A program made the translations under genes and the position numbers. A stretch of 60,900 nucleotides of DNA from CALXVA01 sp964587175. Its GTDB lineage: Bacteria > Bacillota > Clostridia > TANB77 > CAG-508. Under the pieces are notes generated by a model. It did no database searches, was not told the origin of the DNA, and saw nothing but the letters and a program-made list of their open reading frames with translations. Within the stretch, counting starts at the first letter, position 1. The number at the start of each line of letters is the position of its first letter. This document shows positions 28,787-36,944 of the stretch, one piece after another. The stretch spans positions 1 to 60,900 of the forward strand of contig CAZPKK010000003.1 of NCBI GenBank assembly GCA_964587175.1, written 5' to 3'.

Positions 28787-29395
28787 ATGATATTAGTTTT
28801 ATTTTTATTTGGAATAATAATTTTTATTATGTTAGTAATTATTTTCATGATTGTTTCTACAACAAGAATTATGATACGAGATTTTGAACTTGCAAGTAAA
28901 AAGCGTATAGAGCCCAAATATGAAGTTAAAATTTCACTTTATTTCTTAAACAAAATAAAATGGATGTCTTTTAGATTAAATAACAAAAAAATGAGAAGCA
29001 TGTATACAAAAATGCATTTGGAAAAAATAGATATAAAAAAGATAGAAAAAAACGTAACTTCTTCAGATATAAAAGAAATTATTAGAATGAGGCCTAAATT
29101 ATCACATTTGAACTTATTTATAAAAATAGGTGTTGATGATGTGATAATAAATTCCTATATAATTCCATTAATTTGTGCCATATTTTCGATAATATTGCCA
29201 AATATTATCGATAGAAAAAATATAAGATATAAAATAGACCCAGTATATAATGATACTATGTATCATATAAAGCTAGATACTACTATAGAAATAAAGATAA
29301 TAAACATGTTGAATAGTATAATTAGAATATATAAATCTAAGAAAAAGGATACACAAAACTTAAAGACAAGTGACGTGTTGCCGACTCAGTCCTAG
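28787..29395 (+). CDS. YtfI-type DUF2953 membrane protein
   Basis: The 202 aa protein has an N-terminal membrane helix (residues 1-25), a soluble middle and the C-terminal I-D-P-V-Y-N-D-T...T-I-E-I-K-I-I segment of the DUF2953 family. It lies between scpA and the ytfJ-like gene; ytfI and ytfJ are also paired in Bacillus. The role is unproven but probably linked to sporulation. GAGGAAG fits ATG 28787 better than GTG 28778. Confidence 0.72.
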   Translation: MILVLFLFGIIIFIMLVIIFMIVSTTRIMIRDFELASKKRIEPKYEVKISLYFLNKIKWMSFRLNNKKMRSMYTKMHLEKIDIKKIEKNVTSSDIKEIIRMRPKLSHLNLFIKIGVDDVIINSYIIPLICAIFSIILPNIIDRKNIRYKIDPVYNDTMYHIKLDTTIEIKIINMLNSIIRIYKSKKKDTQNLKTSDVLPTQS

Positions 29396-29481
29396 TTATA
29401 AATTTAGTAAAAAATGTATAAATTAAAGAAATTTAGTACATATTATCAATATAAAAATATAAGGTAAGGAGAGTTGATAAA

Positions 29482-30105
29482 ATGAGTGAACATCCTATAG
29501 AAGGGCTTATGCTCACAGCTATGAATAGCATACAAGATATGGTAGATGTAAATACCATTATAGGGGAACCAATTGAGACTAGTAATAATATGGTAATAAT
29601 ACCAATATCTAAAGTTGGATTTGGTTTTGCAGCAGGTGGAAGTGAGTTTAAAGGGGAAACACTAGATGAGTACACAAAAAAAGACAAGGAAGAAGCCATA
29701 CAATATAGACTACCATTCGGAGGGGGAGCAGGTGCAGGAGTAAGTATATCACCAGTGGCATTTTTAGTTGTGAGTACAAACAATGTTAAGTTACTTCCAA
29801 TAAATCATTCATCCGCAATAGATAAGCTAATGGACTATGTACCAGATTTAATGGAAAAGGTAAATGGATATTTAAATAAGTCAATGCAAAACAAAAAAGA
29901 AGAAAAAAAAGAAGAGGCCAAAAGACTTGATAGAGAACATAAGGAAGCAAAAGAGAGTATAGACAATCTTACAGAAACAATACAAAATGCAAACAGAATA
30001 CGACCAAGAAGAAACAGGATGGGACATCTTCAAAGTTCTCCACAAGTAGATTATGAGTATGAATATGATGAAATTGAAGATAATAATAATTTGGAGGAAG
30101 AGTAA
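29482..30105 (+). CDS. YtfJ/GerW-family sporulation protein
   Basis: The 207 aa protein starts with H-P-I-E-G-L-M and has V-G-E/I-G-E-P-I, I-P-I-S-K-V-G-F-G-F-A-A-G-G-S and G-G-G-A-G-A-G-V-S-I-S-P-V-A-F, the core of the YtfJ family, needed for germination in Bacillus. The last 75 residues are a Lys/Glu/Arg-rich extension not usual in the family. Confidence 0.85.
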   Translation: MSEHPIEGLMLTAMNSIQDMVDVNTIIGEPIETSNNMVIIPISKVGFGFAAGGSEFKGETLDEYTKKDKEEAIQYRLPFGGGAGAGVSISPVAFLVVSTNNVKLLPINHSSAIDKLMDYVPDLMEKVNGYLNKSMQNKKEEKKEEAKRLDREHKEAKESIDNLTETIQNANRIRPRRNRMGHLQSSPQVDYEYEYDEIEDNNNLEEE

Positions 30106-30261
30106 TAGTTCTAATATTGTTGTTAATGTAGATGGTGGCAGATTAAAAACTGTCACCATTGGTAAGTGATATAACTCCAATCTTAGATAAATATATCCTA
30201 CCATTATATTTAATAAGGATAATAAAATTTTATGATGATGAGAAAAAATTATAAAAAAGTA

Positions 30262-30290
30262 TTGACAAAGGAACTAAAAAAGATTATAAT
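30262..30290 (+). promoter_or_regulatory. Promoter of tRNA-Gly (copy 1)
   Basis: Perfect TTGACA (30262-30267) and TATAAT (30285-30290) elements are spaced by 17 bases, 23 bases before the tRNA. Confidence 0.9.
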
Positions 30291-30313
30291 ACTAATTGTT
30301 CCGCAAAACAAAT

Positions 30314-30387
<74 letters not shown>

Positions 30388-30393
30388 AACTAA

Positions 30394-30425
30394 TAACCTC
30401 AGCAAAATGGCTGAGGTTTATTTTT
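30394..30425 (+). terminator. Terminator after tRNA-Gly copy 1
   Basis: AACCTCAGC pairs with GCTGAGGTT across AAAATG or similar, and TTATTTTT follows. Confidence 0.85.
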
Positions 30426-30587
30426 GAGCTCTTTGTCAATAGTTGGAGTCTTCCCTACCCCAACTAATACTATAGAACCTGAAATATTAATGATTCGGGT
30501 TCAGTTTATATAAAGATATTATAGTGAGATTTATGTAGAAAAATAAAATCAATGAAAATGATAGTCAGTAAAATTTGATGATATGAG

Positions 30588-30616
30588 TGGACAAAACATT
30601 TGCAAAATGTTATACT
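30588..30616 (+). promoter_or_regulatory. Promoter of the unusual tRNA-Gly
   Basis: TGGACA (30588-30593) and TATACT (30611-30616) are spaced by 17 bases and end 11 bases before the tRNA. The gene is therefore independently transcribed rather than a silent remnant. Confidence 0.8.
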
Positions 30617-30627
30617 AAAACATAGAT

Positions 30628-30702
<75 letters not shown>

Positions 30703-30844
30703 AGAATTTATATTTTTAAAAGTTTTTAAAAATTCTTAAAAGTATTTTAAGTTGTGAAAACATTGAAAAATCAAGGCTTTTAGATAGCAAAAACATTTTT
30801 AAACTTTTTAAAAAATCTTAAAACTTCTTAAAATAATTAGAAAA

Positions 30845-30905
30845 TTACATTAAAATTACATTAAAAACTGAAAAATATTTACATTAAAAAAATATTTACA
30901 TTAAA
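30845..30905. repeat. Four TTACATTAAA repeats (candidate integrase arm sites / attL region)
   Basis: TTACATTAAA occurs at 30845, 30856, 30879 and 30896 between the tRNA 3' end and the integrase gene. Repeats of this size beside a tyrosine integrase are typical arm-type binding sites. The rest of 30702-30920 is AT-rich without genes. The attachment core is probably the 3' part of the tRNA at 30628, but the right-hand copy is outside the window. Confidence 0.55.
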
Positions 30906-30920
30906 AAATTAAGTAAAACA

Positions 30921-30954
30921 TAAAAGCTAGTAGATTAAACAATACTAGCTTTTA
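30921..30954. terminator. Terminator of the integrase gene
   Basis: TAAAAGCTAGTA pairs with TACTAGCTTTTA across a 10-nt loop. It lies 35 bases past the integrase stop and could work in both directions. Confidence 0.75.
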
Positions 30955-30988
30955 TACATTATTATAATATAAAAATGATAACTAATCA

Positions 30989-32378
30989 TTAAGTACATAG
31001 TTTTATTTTCTTTGAGTAAATACGACAGTCCTTAAGTTGTTTATTTATATATCTTGTAAGAATATGTCCATATGTTTCTTTTATTTGTCTATCATCAGCA
31101 TGACCAAGTATAGTTGCAATAACAAGAAGGTCCATTCCGGCTTCAATCATTCTAGTAACAGCAGTATGTCTACACATATGAGTGTGACAACCTTTTGTAA
31201 GTTCTAGTTTTATTTCCGCTTCTCTACAAATTCTTTTAAAAATATTATTTATAGAACGATGATCTATATATTTACCATCTCGCTGACAAAACAAAAGATT
31301 TTCTTTATTATTTTGATTACTTTTTGCATTTTCTATTTGTTTTCTGATGATATCTAGCATAAGATTTTCATCAAAAATATTAAAAGGAACGAATCTTTCA
31401 TCTGGTAAACCTTGTTCAATTTTTTTACGACCAGTTTTAGTGGTCTTACCCATAATAATTTTCCCATTATCGTTAGATAAAGTTCGATTTATTATAAAAC
31501 CATTATTTTTTAAATCTATATTTTTATCAATATCAACAGCACCTAACTCTCCAATTCTTGTAGCAGATAATAATGCACATACAAATAAATTTTTTAAAGT
31601 TTCTTCATCATAATTACACTTAAAACTTTTAACTAAAGGTTTAGTTAACAAATATTTTATTAACTTTCTTTGTTCTTCTATTTCAAAAGGTTGTACAAGT
31701 TGCTTTTTCTGTAAAGAAACAGGAGTATATACTCTTAACATGGGATTATCTGAATAATATATTATTTTATCTAAAACACATTGCATAAAACCTGCTTTTA
31801 ATTTAGCTACTATTTTATCTATTTCTCCGTTGAGATAAATATCTGATAGAATTAAGGAAATCTTGAATTTCATTATAACTTACTTTTTGAACTGGTTTTT
31901 GGAAATCTGACCAATTTTCAATATGTCTATAATGATAATTGTCTTTATCTACTGTATTTTTTATGATTTTCCCTGCTTTAAACTTTGTAGATCCTATTTT
32001 TTTACATACTTCTATAATAGTAATACTATGTTTTTTTACGTAGCTTTTTGTATGAATTTTTGCTTCTACATCTAATTTTTTATCAACTGCAGCTTTTTTC
32101 TTTTCTTCATTAGCAACAGTGGTTTGTTTTTTATTTATAGAGATTTGAGCTTGATATCTGAAATAACAATAGAAGCGGTCACAATATTTTAAACAGTCAG
32201 TACATTCAACACATTTATGACATTTTGCTGATCCAGTACGATTATTACATTTACTTCTATCAATACAATTTTTACAAATATCACATTCATAATCTAATTT
32301 TTTTCGTCTAGGTATCTTTTGTATAGTATCATAGATAGAGCCTTCGCCATTAGCTCTACGTGTACCTGTATTGTTCAT
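30989..32378 (-). CDS. int: Phage tyrosine integrase, contains CGGA site
   Basis: The protein is 462 aa when the minus-strand CGGA (31829 down to 31826) is read as one glycine (residue 184). Catalytic residues are Arg274 (S-A-T-R-I-G-E-L), His400/Arg403 (H-M-C-R-H-T), His426 (L-G-H-A) and nucleophile Tyr436 (E-T-Y-G-H). An unusual N-terminal segment has ten Cys between residues 32 and 71, probably a zinc-binding module that adds to the arm-binding domain. Under the standard code the protein stops five codons after the CGG and the catalytic domain is cut off. It faces the tRNA-Gly as expected for a tRNA-integrated prophage. Confidence 0.92.
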
Positions 32379-32421
32379 AAAAAAACCTCCAATTTTTCTT
32401 TATTTTATTTATCATAAACAC

Positions 32422-32532
32422 TTGAAAAATTGCAGGTATTTGTATATAATACAAACTGTAATCACTCAAGTGATTATGCTTTCGAGAAATGTGTCGTGTC
32501 GCCAAACAAGATTACATTTCTCGGCTTTTTTA
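32422..32532 (+). ncRNA. Phage small RNA 1 (promoter 32422-32450, RNA about 32457-32532)
   Basis: TTGAAA (32422-32427) and TATAAT (32445-32450) are spaced by 17. The predicted RNA of about 75 nt begins with the hairpin TAATCAC-TCAA-GTGATTA and ends with a terminator: CGAGAAATG (32483-32491) with CATTTCTCG (32515-32523), then a T-run. Its 23-nt terminator loop includes TGTCGTGTCGCC. Positions 32490-32503 are perfectly complementary (14 nt) to 34739-34752 in the leader of the early phage operon. It is divergent from the integrase. It encodes no credible protein. Confidence 0.7.
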
Positions 32533-32577
32533 GTAATATTTTTTTGTTTTTTGAATATAATAAAACTAGTCAAACGT

Positions 32578-32683
32578 TTGACAAGTTAAATATTATTTGC
32601 TATAATATATTTAACTTTCCCACTACTTATAGTAGTCGGGCGTCAGAAGACTTTGGAGAACTCTAGCAGTTCTCCTTTATTTT
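32578..32683 (+). ncRNA. Phage small RNA 2 (promoter 32578-32606, RNA about 32613-32683)
   Basis: A perfect TTGACA-17-TATAAT promoter is followed by a short transcript with the hairpin ACTAC-TTAT-(A)GTAGT and the terminator GGAGAACT-CTAGC-AGTTCTCC (32653-32673) plus a T-rich run. No ORF fits. It ends against the 3' end of the convergent toxin gene, so it could be antisense to that mRNA's tail or act in trans. I found no long complementarity elsewhere by eye. Confidence 0.6.
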
Positions 32684-33360
32684 GTGAAAAATTTTATTAT
32701 TCCGTCATCTAATAAATCTAAACTATTTCTTGATAAACGAACTTTTCTTAATATTTCATCGTCAAATATACGTTGTTTACTTATTGTTGTTATCTGATTT
32801 ATTAAAGCAATACTGCCTATTTTCATTTTTGATATTTCATCTTTTATTTTTTTTACATATTCAAAATCAGTTGTAAATTGCTTAACTTGTTCTGTAGGTA
32901 AACTCCAAATATCAGTATATTTATTTGAAAGTTTTTCAATTTCATTTGAATATAATGTATTTAAAGTATCATATATTTCATTACCTAAATCTATTGAAGA
33001 TTTAGGATATTTCTTATTCTTCTTTGAGGTTAGAGGAATTATATTTAATGTTCCATTCTTAGGATTATCATATTTGTCTAAAACGACACAATAATGTAAA
33101 CCTCCAAGCTCATGTCCTATATTAAAACCTAAATTAGCTTTTATTATACTTCCTCGTTTAAAAACGATAAGTTTTTTAGTATCAAATGTCTTTTCCTCAT
33201 CATGATAATTAGCATAGTCATTAATCCAATAAGCTAATAAATGACTAGTCTTATATTCTTTCATATCTATGTGTTTTAGAAAAGATACATCAAGTCTATT
33301 TAAAGAATTATCTTTATGTATTATTGCTTTATCTTTTAATATATCATCATCATTTTTCAA
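32677..33360 (-). CDS. PemK/MazF-type toxin-like protein
   Basis: The 227 aa protein contains R-G-S-I-I-K-A-N-L-G-F-N-I-G-H-E-L-G-G-L-H-Y-C-V-V-L near residue 80, the N-terminal strand pattern of PemK/MazF endoribonucleases. It has N- and C-terminal extensions beyond the ~110 aa core. In phage lysogeny regions such genes are common. No separate antitoxin is obvious next to it. The N-terminal 75 residues could serve that role, which is a guess. It lies in the leftward repressor operon. Confidence 0.7.
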   Translation of the reverse strand: MKNDDDILKDKAIIHKDNSLNRLDVSFLKHIDMKEYKTSHLLAYWINDYANYHDEEKTFDTKKLIVFKRGSIIKANLGFNIGHELGGLHYCVVLDKYDNPKNGTLNIIPLTSKKNKKYPKSSIDLGNEIYDTLNTLYSNEIEKLSNKYTDIWSLPTEQVKQFTTDFEYVKKIKDEISKMKIGSIALINQITTISKQRIFDDEILRKVRLSRNSLDLLDDGIIKFFTK

Positions 33361-33385
33361 AGTTATTCACCTTTTTCATAAATTT

Positions 33386-33637
33386 TTATTTTACTTTCCA
33401 ATTATAACCACAGTCTTGACATACGGCCATACTAGAATGTTTTGTAATTATCTTTTGATCCTTACGACCAAATAGTTTGCCTAGTAACATAGGGATTGTA
33501 AGAAAAAACCATAATAGAGGTCTCCACCACCAACCTATAAAGATCCAATAGAAAATGCTATGATGTTTATTTTTTAGTTGACTTTCTGATACCATTTGTA
33601 CATTAACATTTTCACTTCCACATTTAAGACATTTCAT
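33386..33637 (-). CDS. Small zinc-ribbon membrane protein
   Basis: The 83 aa protein has C-L-K-C at the N-terminus and C-Q-D-C at the C-terminus, a split zinc ribbon. A Trp-rich hydrophobic segment (W-I-F-I-G-W-W-W-R-P-L-L-W-F-F) between them is probably a membrane helix pair. Similar proteins occur in Firmicute prophages near the repressor. The function is unknown, and superinfection exclusion is possible. Confidence 0.6.
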   Translation of the reverse strand: MKCLKCGSENVNVQMVSESQLKNKHHSIFYWIFIGWWWRPLLWFFLTIPMLLGKLFGRKDQKIITKHSSMAVCQDCGYNWKVK

Positions 33638-33656
33638 TTTTTTCTCCTTTCATTTT

Positions 33657-34325
33657 TTATTTAAACATACTTGTGATTTCAGCCTTTATTACTTTTCCTA
33701 TAATTTGGAAATTTCTTGTTTTCATTTCTTCTTCAGTAAGATTTATTACAGGATAATATGGATTTATAGACTGTAACTGAAGTATTTCTTTATCTTTTAC
33801 TAATTTTCTTATTAGAATCAAACTTTCATCTAAACAAATTAAAAAATAATAATTATTTTCATAAGTGTTTTGCCTACAAACTATAACAATATCATCTTTT
33901 CCGAGCATAGGAAGAAGAGAGTCATCGTCTCTTATTTCATAAGCAAAGTATTCTTTATCGCTATCTAAATTAAAATTTGAATATATATAATGATTAAAAT
34001 TATCAACTATAAATTTATTGTCTTTAAATTCAATATTATGGATTAATGGTATTTTATCGTTAATTTGATAAACCGAATCATTAAAAAAAGAATCTACAAA
34101 ATTAACATACCCACAAACTTCCATTAATTCTTCATATGTTGTAACTCCCTTCGAAGCTTTTGAGATTTTTTCTAATATTCTAGGAGAGGGCGGAGTCGAT
34201 TTTTTTTTGTTAATAATTCTTGACAAATAACCTGCATCAACGTTTGATAATCGTGCAAATTCATTTAAAGACATATTAGATTGACACTTTTTTAAAATTT
34301 CTATAAATTTTTTTTGATTATACAT
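33657..34325 (-). CDS. Phage repressor (HTH + S24 peptidase-like domain)
   Basis: The 222 aa protein has an N-terminal helix-turn-helix (M-S-L-N-E-F-A-R-L-S-N-V-D-A-G-Y-L-S-R-I, about 18-37). The C-terminal LexA/CI-like domain has Ser in D-D-S-L-L-P-M-L and Lys in I-R-K-L-V, which could be the catalytic pair for RecA-stimulated self-cleavage. It is divergent from the Cro-like gene at 34466 and likely represses that promoter. Confidence 0.85.
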   Translation of the reverse strand: MYNQKKFIEILKKCQSNMSLNEFARLSNVDAGYLSRIINKKKSTPPSPRILEKISKASKGVTTYEELMEVCGYVNFVDSFFNDSVYQINDKIPLIHNIEFKDNKFIVDNFNHYIYSNFNLDSDKEYFAYEIRDDDSLLPMLGKDDIVIVCRQNTYENNYYFLICLDESLILIRKLVKDKEILQLQSINPYYPVINLTEEEMKTRNFQIIGKVIKAEITSMFK

Positions 34326-34403
34326 ATAACCCCTCCTATATTATTACAAATAGTATAATAACATAAATATTGAAAAAAAACAATAATTTTTTTAAAAAAA
34401 GTG

Positions 34404-34432
34404 TTGACAAAAAACAATAATTGATATATATT
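34404..34432 (+). promoter_or_regulatory. Early rightward promoter with repeated operator-like sites
   Basis: TTGACA (34404-34409) and TATATT (34427-34432) are spaced by 17. The sequence GTTG-N-CAAAAAACAAT occurs here (from 34402) and again at about 34686. ACAAT/ATTGT half-sites flank the -10. They are likely repressor/Cro operators. Confidence 0.65.
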
Positions 34433-34465
34433 GTCTGTAAACAATGAAAAAGAAAGGAGAAAGAT

Positions 34466-34678
34466 ATGAAGATAAATATTAAAGAAGTAAGAAAGTTAAT
34501 TCAGGAAAGATTTGATAATAAATTAACTAATTTTGTTACAGAACTAGGGATTGATTATTCTTATATGAATTTAATAATGAATGGGCACAGAGCTCCAGAT
34601 AGTAAAAAAGTTTGTGATCGTATAGTTGAATATTGCAAAAAAAATAATTTAGATTATTCAAAATATGTTTTTTTTTAG
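34466..34678 (+). CDS. Cro-like DNA-binding protein
   Basis: The 70 aa protein has a helix-turn-helix (L-T-N-F-V-T-E-L-G-I-D-Y-S-Y-M-N-L-I-M-N-G). It is the first gene of the rightward operon opposite the repressor, so it is probably the Cro counterpart. AAAGGAG precedes the ATG. Confidence 0.7.
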   Translation: MKINIKEVRKLIQERFDNKLTNFVTELGIDYSYMNLIMNGHRAPDSKKVCDRIVEYCKKNNLDYSKYVFF

Positions 34679-34721
34679 AAAAACTGTTGTCAAAAAACAA
34701 TGAAAGTAAGGAGAAATTATA

Positions 34722-34752
34722 ATGAAAAAAATAAAATAGGCGACACGACACA
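34722..34752 (+). promoter_or_regulatory. Leader mini-ORF and predicted small RNA 1 target
   Basis: AAGGAG followed by ATG 34722 opens a 5-codon frame that stops at 34737-34739. Immediately after, 34739-34752 (GGCGACACGACACA) is the exact complement of the terminator loop of small RNA 1. The GC-rich patch stands out in AT-rich DNA. It lies 10-15 bases before the AAAGGAG of the next gene, a position where pairing could block translation. Confidence 0.6.
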
Positions 34753-34772
34753 AAAAAGAAAGGAGAAAGAAT

Positions 34773-35081
34773 ATGAGAGGAGAATGTAAACCAACTATGA
34801 CATGGGAAGAAGCTCCGGACACAATTACACCAAAAGAATTGTCAAAAATTTTAGGAATAGGAATAAATAATGCAAGGAAGATATTCGACAAACAAGATTT
34901 TCCTAAAATCTCAAAATCAGACATAGGAAATATAGGAAAAGCTGACAAAGAGGCTGCAAGACTATATATACAAGGCATAAGAATTAAAACTAATAGCAAA
35001 GAAGGATTACTAAGTCTGATCTATTTTGAGTTGATAAAAATGAATAATACTATAGAAAAAGAAAGGAGGAATTTAGCATGA
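34773..35081 (+). CDS. Excisionase-like helix-turn-helix protein
   Basis: The 102 aa protein contains I-T-P-K-E-L-S-K-I-L-G-I-G-I-N-N-A-R-K-I-F, a winged-helix/excisionase-type DNA-binding segment (about 17-37). It may act in excision or early control. Its leader carries the predicted small-RNA target. The stop overlaps the next ATG. Confidence 0.55.
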   Translation: MRGECKPTMTWEEAPDTITPKELSKILGIGINNARKIFDKQDFPKISKSDIGNIGKADKEAARLYIQGIRIKTNSKEGLLSLIYFELIKMNNTIEKERRNLA

Positions 35082-35228
35082 GTAAACAAATGAAAAAGTA
35101 TTGCATAATTGGAAAAATAGTTTGCAATACGGTAACAAACATTTTATTTCTAACATTTTTTATTCGGAATACCTTTAACAGGAATTGGAATCGCAGAATA
35201 TCTATCAAAATTAATATTAGGAGGATAA
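35078..35228 (+). CDS. Small membrane protein, contains CGGA site
   Basis: With CGGA (35165-35168) read as one glycine (residue 30) the 49 aa product has a continuous hydrophobic helix ending F-F-I-G-I-P-L-T-G-I-G-I-A-E-Y-L and stops at 35226-35228, 4 bases before the next start. Without the shift the frame turns into a basic N/R/K-rich tail. Translation is coupled by an ATGA overlap upstream. The function is unknown. Confidence 0.65.
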
Positions 35229-35232
35229 GTCA

Positions 35233-35358
35233 ATGGAAAAATATTTGATTTTAAGAAAATTAGATCTATATGTAGAAACATTATTTATAAAAAACAGATT
35301 TAAAAATATGCAAAAAACATTAGAAGTAATGAAAAATAATTTAAAAGAATTGAGGTGA
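35233..35358 (+). CDS. Small phage protein, unknown
   Basis: The 41 aa basic, helical protein (MEKYLILRKLDL...) starts 4 bases after the previous gene and ends 4 bases before the next. AGGAGG lies at the end of the previous gene. No family is recognised. Confidence 0.5.
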   Translation: MEKYLILRKLDLYVETLFIKNRFKNMQKTLEVMKNNLKELR

Positions 35359-35362
35359 TTAT

Positions 35363-35647
35363 ATGTTTTTAGGAAAACATTCAGAAATAGGTCAACAAAT
35401 TGCAACTTTGCAAGAAGAATTAAAAAGAAAAGAAAAAGAACTTTATGAAATTAAACAAAAATGTGCAAATGCATTTAAAGAAATACACGAATTATCAAAA
35501 GGAAATTCGTTTGATAATGATAGAGCAATTAAGAACAAAATGGGAGAAATAGCAAAAGATAATTTTAATTTGTTATTAGATGATTTAATTGATGAAGTAG
35601 GTTTAACTATAAAAAAAATAGAACTACCAACCAGCAAAGTTAAATAG
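35363..35647 (+). CDS. Coiled-coil phage protein, unknown
   Basis: The 94 aa protein has a heptad-rich helix at residues 9-45 (Q-I-A-T-L-Q-E-E-L-K-R-K-E-K-E-L). GAGGTG precedes the ATG. No family is recognised. Confidence 0.55.
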   Translation: MFLGKHSEIGQQIATLQEELKRKEKELYEIKQKCANAFKEIHELSKGNSFDNDRAIKNKMGEIAKDNFNLLLDDLIDEVGLTIKKIELPTSKVK

Positions 35648-35724
35648 TTCTATCAAAAACATATAAATATGAATTCTTTAAGTATTGTAACACATATTTT
35701 TAAAGAATTCAAGAAGGAGAAAAT

Positions 35725-36297
35725 ATGACAGAAATATGGAAAGATATTAAAGATTATGAAGGTATATATCAAATTTCTAATTTAGGCAGAGTAAAGCGAC
35801 TTAGCTGGATAAAAAAAGATAAATTAAATAGAAAGACATATTATACAGATTGCATAATGAAAGGTCATATAGGAAAAGACGGATATAAGAGAGTTGTTTT
35901 TACAAACAACAATTCAAAAAAGAAAAGTTTTTTGGTACATAGGTTAGTAGCAATGACATTCTTAAATAATAGTATGAATAAACCAGAAGTAAATCATATT
36001 GATGGAGATAAATTAAATAATAATATGAAAAATTTAGAATGGGTTACTGCTAAAGAAAATACTCATCATGCTTGGAGAAAAGGACTAATAAATGAAAAAT
36101 GGCACATAGCACATAATCAGAAAAGAATTATCGCCATAGATAAGAAAAATAATGTAGAAATTTACTTTAATAATATAAAAATAGCTAGTAATAAATTAGG
36201 AACATCTACAATGACAATAAGAAAATTATTAAAAGGGAAAAGAGTTATCAAGGGAAATTGTAAGAGTAAAAGGTGGGATTTTAAATATGCAAACTAG
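35725..36297 (+). CDS. Free-standing HNH homing endonuclease (NUMOD4-HNH)
   Basis: The 190 aa protein has the NUMOD4 segment W-K-D-I-K-D-Y-E-G-I-Y-Q-I-S-N-L-G-R-V (5-23) and the HNH core N-H-I-D-G-D-K-L-N-N-N-M-K-N-L-E-W-V (about 92-109), with V-H-R-L-V-A upstream. C-terminal repeats look like NUMOD1 DNA-binding helices. Its 3' end overlaps the start of the exonuclease gene in another frame. Confidence 0.88.
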   Translation: MTEIWKDIKDYEGIYQISNLGRVKRLSWIKKDKLNRKTYYTDCIMKGHIGKDGYKRVVFTNNNSKKKSFLVHRLVAMTFLNNSMNKPEVNHIDGDKLNNNMKNLEWVTAKENTHHAWRKGLINEKWHIAHNQKRIIAIDKKNNVEIYFNNIKIASNKLGTSTMTIRKLLKGKRVIKGNCKSKRWDFKYAN

Positions 36298-36927
36298 AGA
36301 AGGTTGGTTAGAAGAAAGAAAGAAGCGGATTACGGAGGCTCAGACGCAGCTACAGTTTTAGGATTAAACCCATATAAAACAAATATTGAACTATGGGAAG
36401 AAAAGACAAGAAGAAGAGAAGCCGAAGATATTTCTGATAAACCTTATGTAAAATATGGACATCAGGCAGAGGAATATTTGCGAGAGTTATTTGTATTAGA
36501 TTTTCCAAAATATGAAGTAAAACATGAAGAATACTCAATAATAAGACATCCTAAATATCCATTTTTATTTGCTAGTTTAGATGGACAACTTGTGGATAAA
36601 GAAACTGGAGAGTTAGGAGTTTTAGAAATAAAAACAACAAATATACTACAAAGTATGCAGAAAGAAAAGTGGAAAGAGAAAATTCCAGATAACTATTTTT
36701 GCCAGGTACTTCATTACCTAAATGTAACAGGATATTCATTTGCAATATTAAAGGCTCAGCTTAAGTATGATTATTCTGGTGATATAAGACTAGAAACTAA
36801 GCATTATTATATAGATAGAAAAGATTACGAAGAGGACATAAAATATTTGGAAAAACAAGAAATAGAGTTTTGGAAGAACTATGTAGAGAAAGATATTAGA
36901 CCACCACTAGAATTACCAAATATATGA
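36287..36927 (+). CDS. YqaJ-like phage exonuclease, contains two CGGA sites
   Basis: Starting at ATG 36287 the protein reads G-W-L-E-E-R-K-K-G-L-G-G-S-D-A-A, the hallmark N-terminus of the lambda-exonuclease/YqaJ family. This requires CGGA at 36326-36329 and again at 36333-36336 to be read as single glycines (residues 14 and 16, with one TTA codon between). Later motifs include G-H-Q-A-E-E-Y, L-D-G-Q-L and G-V-L-E-I-K-T-T, the catalytic acidic/Lys set. With a standard start at 36304 the protein would lack the conserved W-L-E-x-R-x-x-G-I-G-G-S-D segment. It works with RecT downstream to recombine phage DNA. It is about 212 aa. Confidence 0.88.
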
Positions 36928-36944
36928 AATAGGAGGAATTTTTT

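Noticed and set aside
28705..28887. 60-codon ORF overlapping the ytfI-like start
   Set aside because: It lies in a different frame from the membrane protein and resembles no family. The ytfI-like frame has the better ribosome site and composition.
32371..32666. Two plus-strand ORFs upstream of the integrase
   Set aside because: They run through two promoters and two terminators of the predicted small RNAs, and have no ribosome sites.
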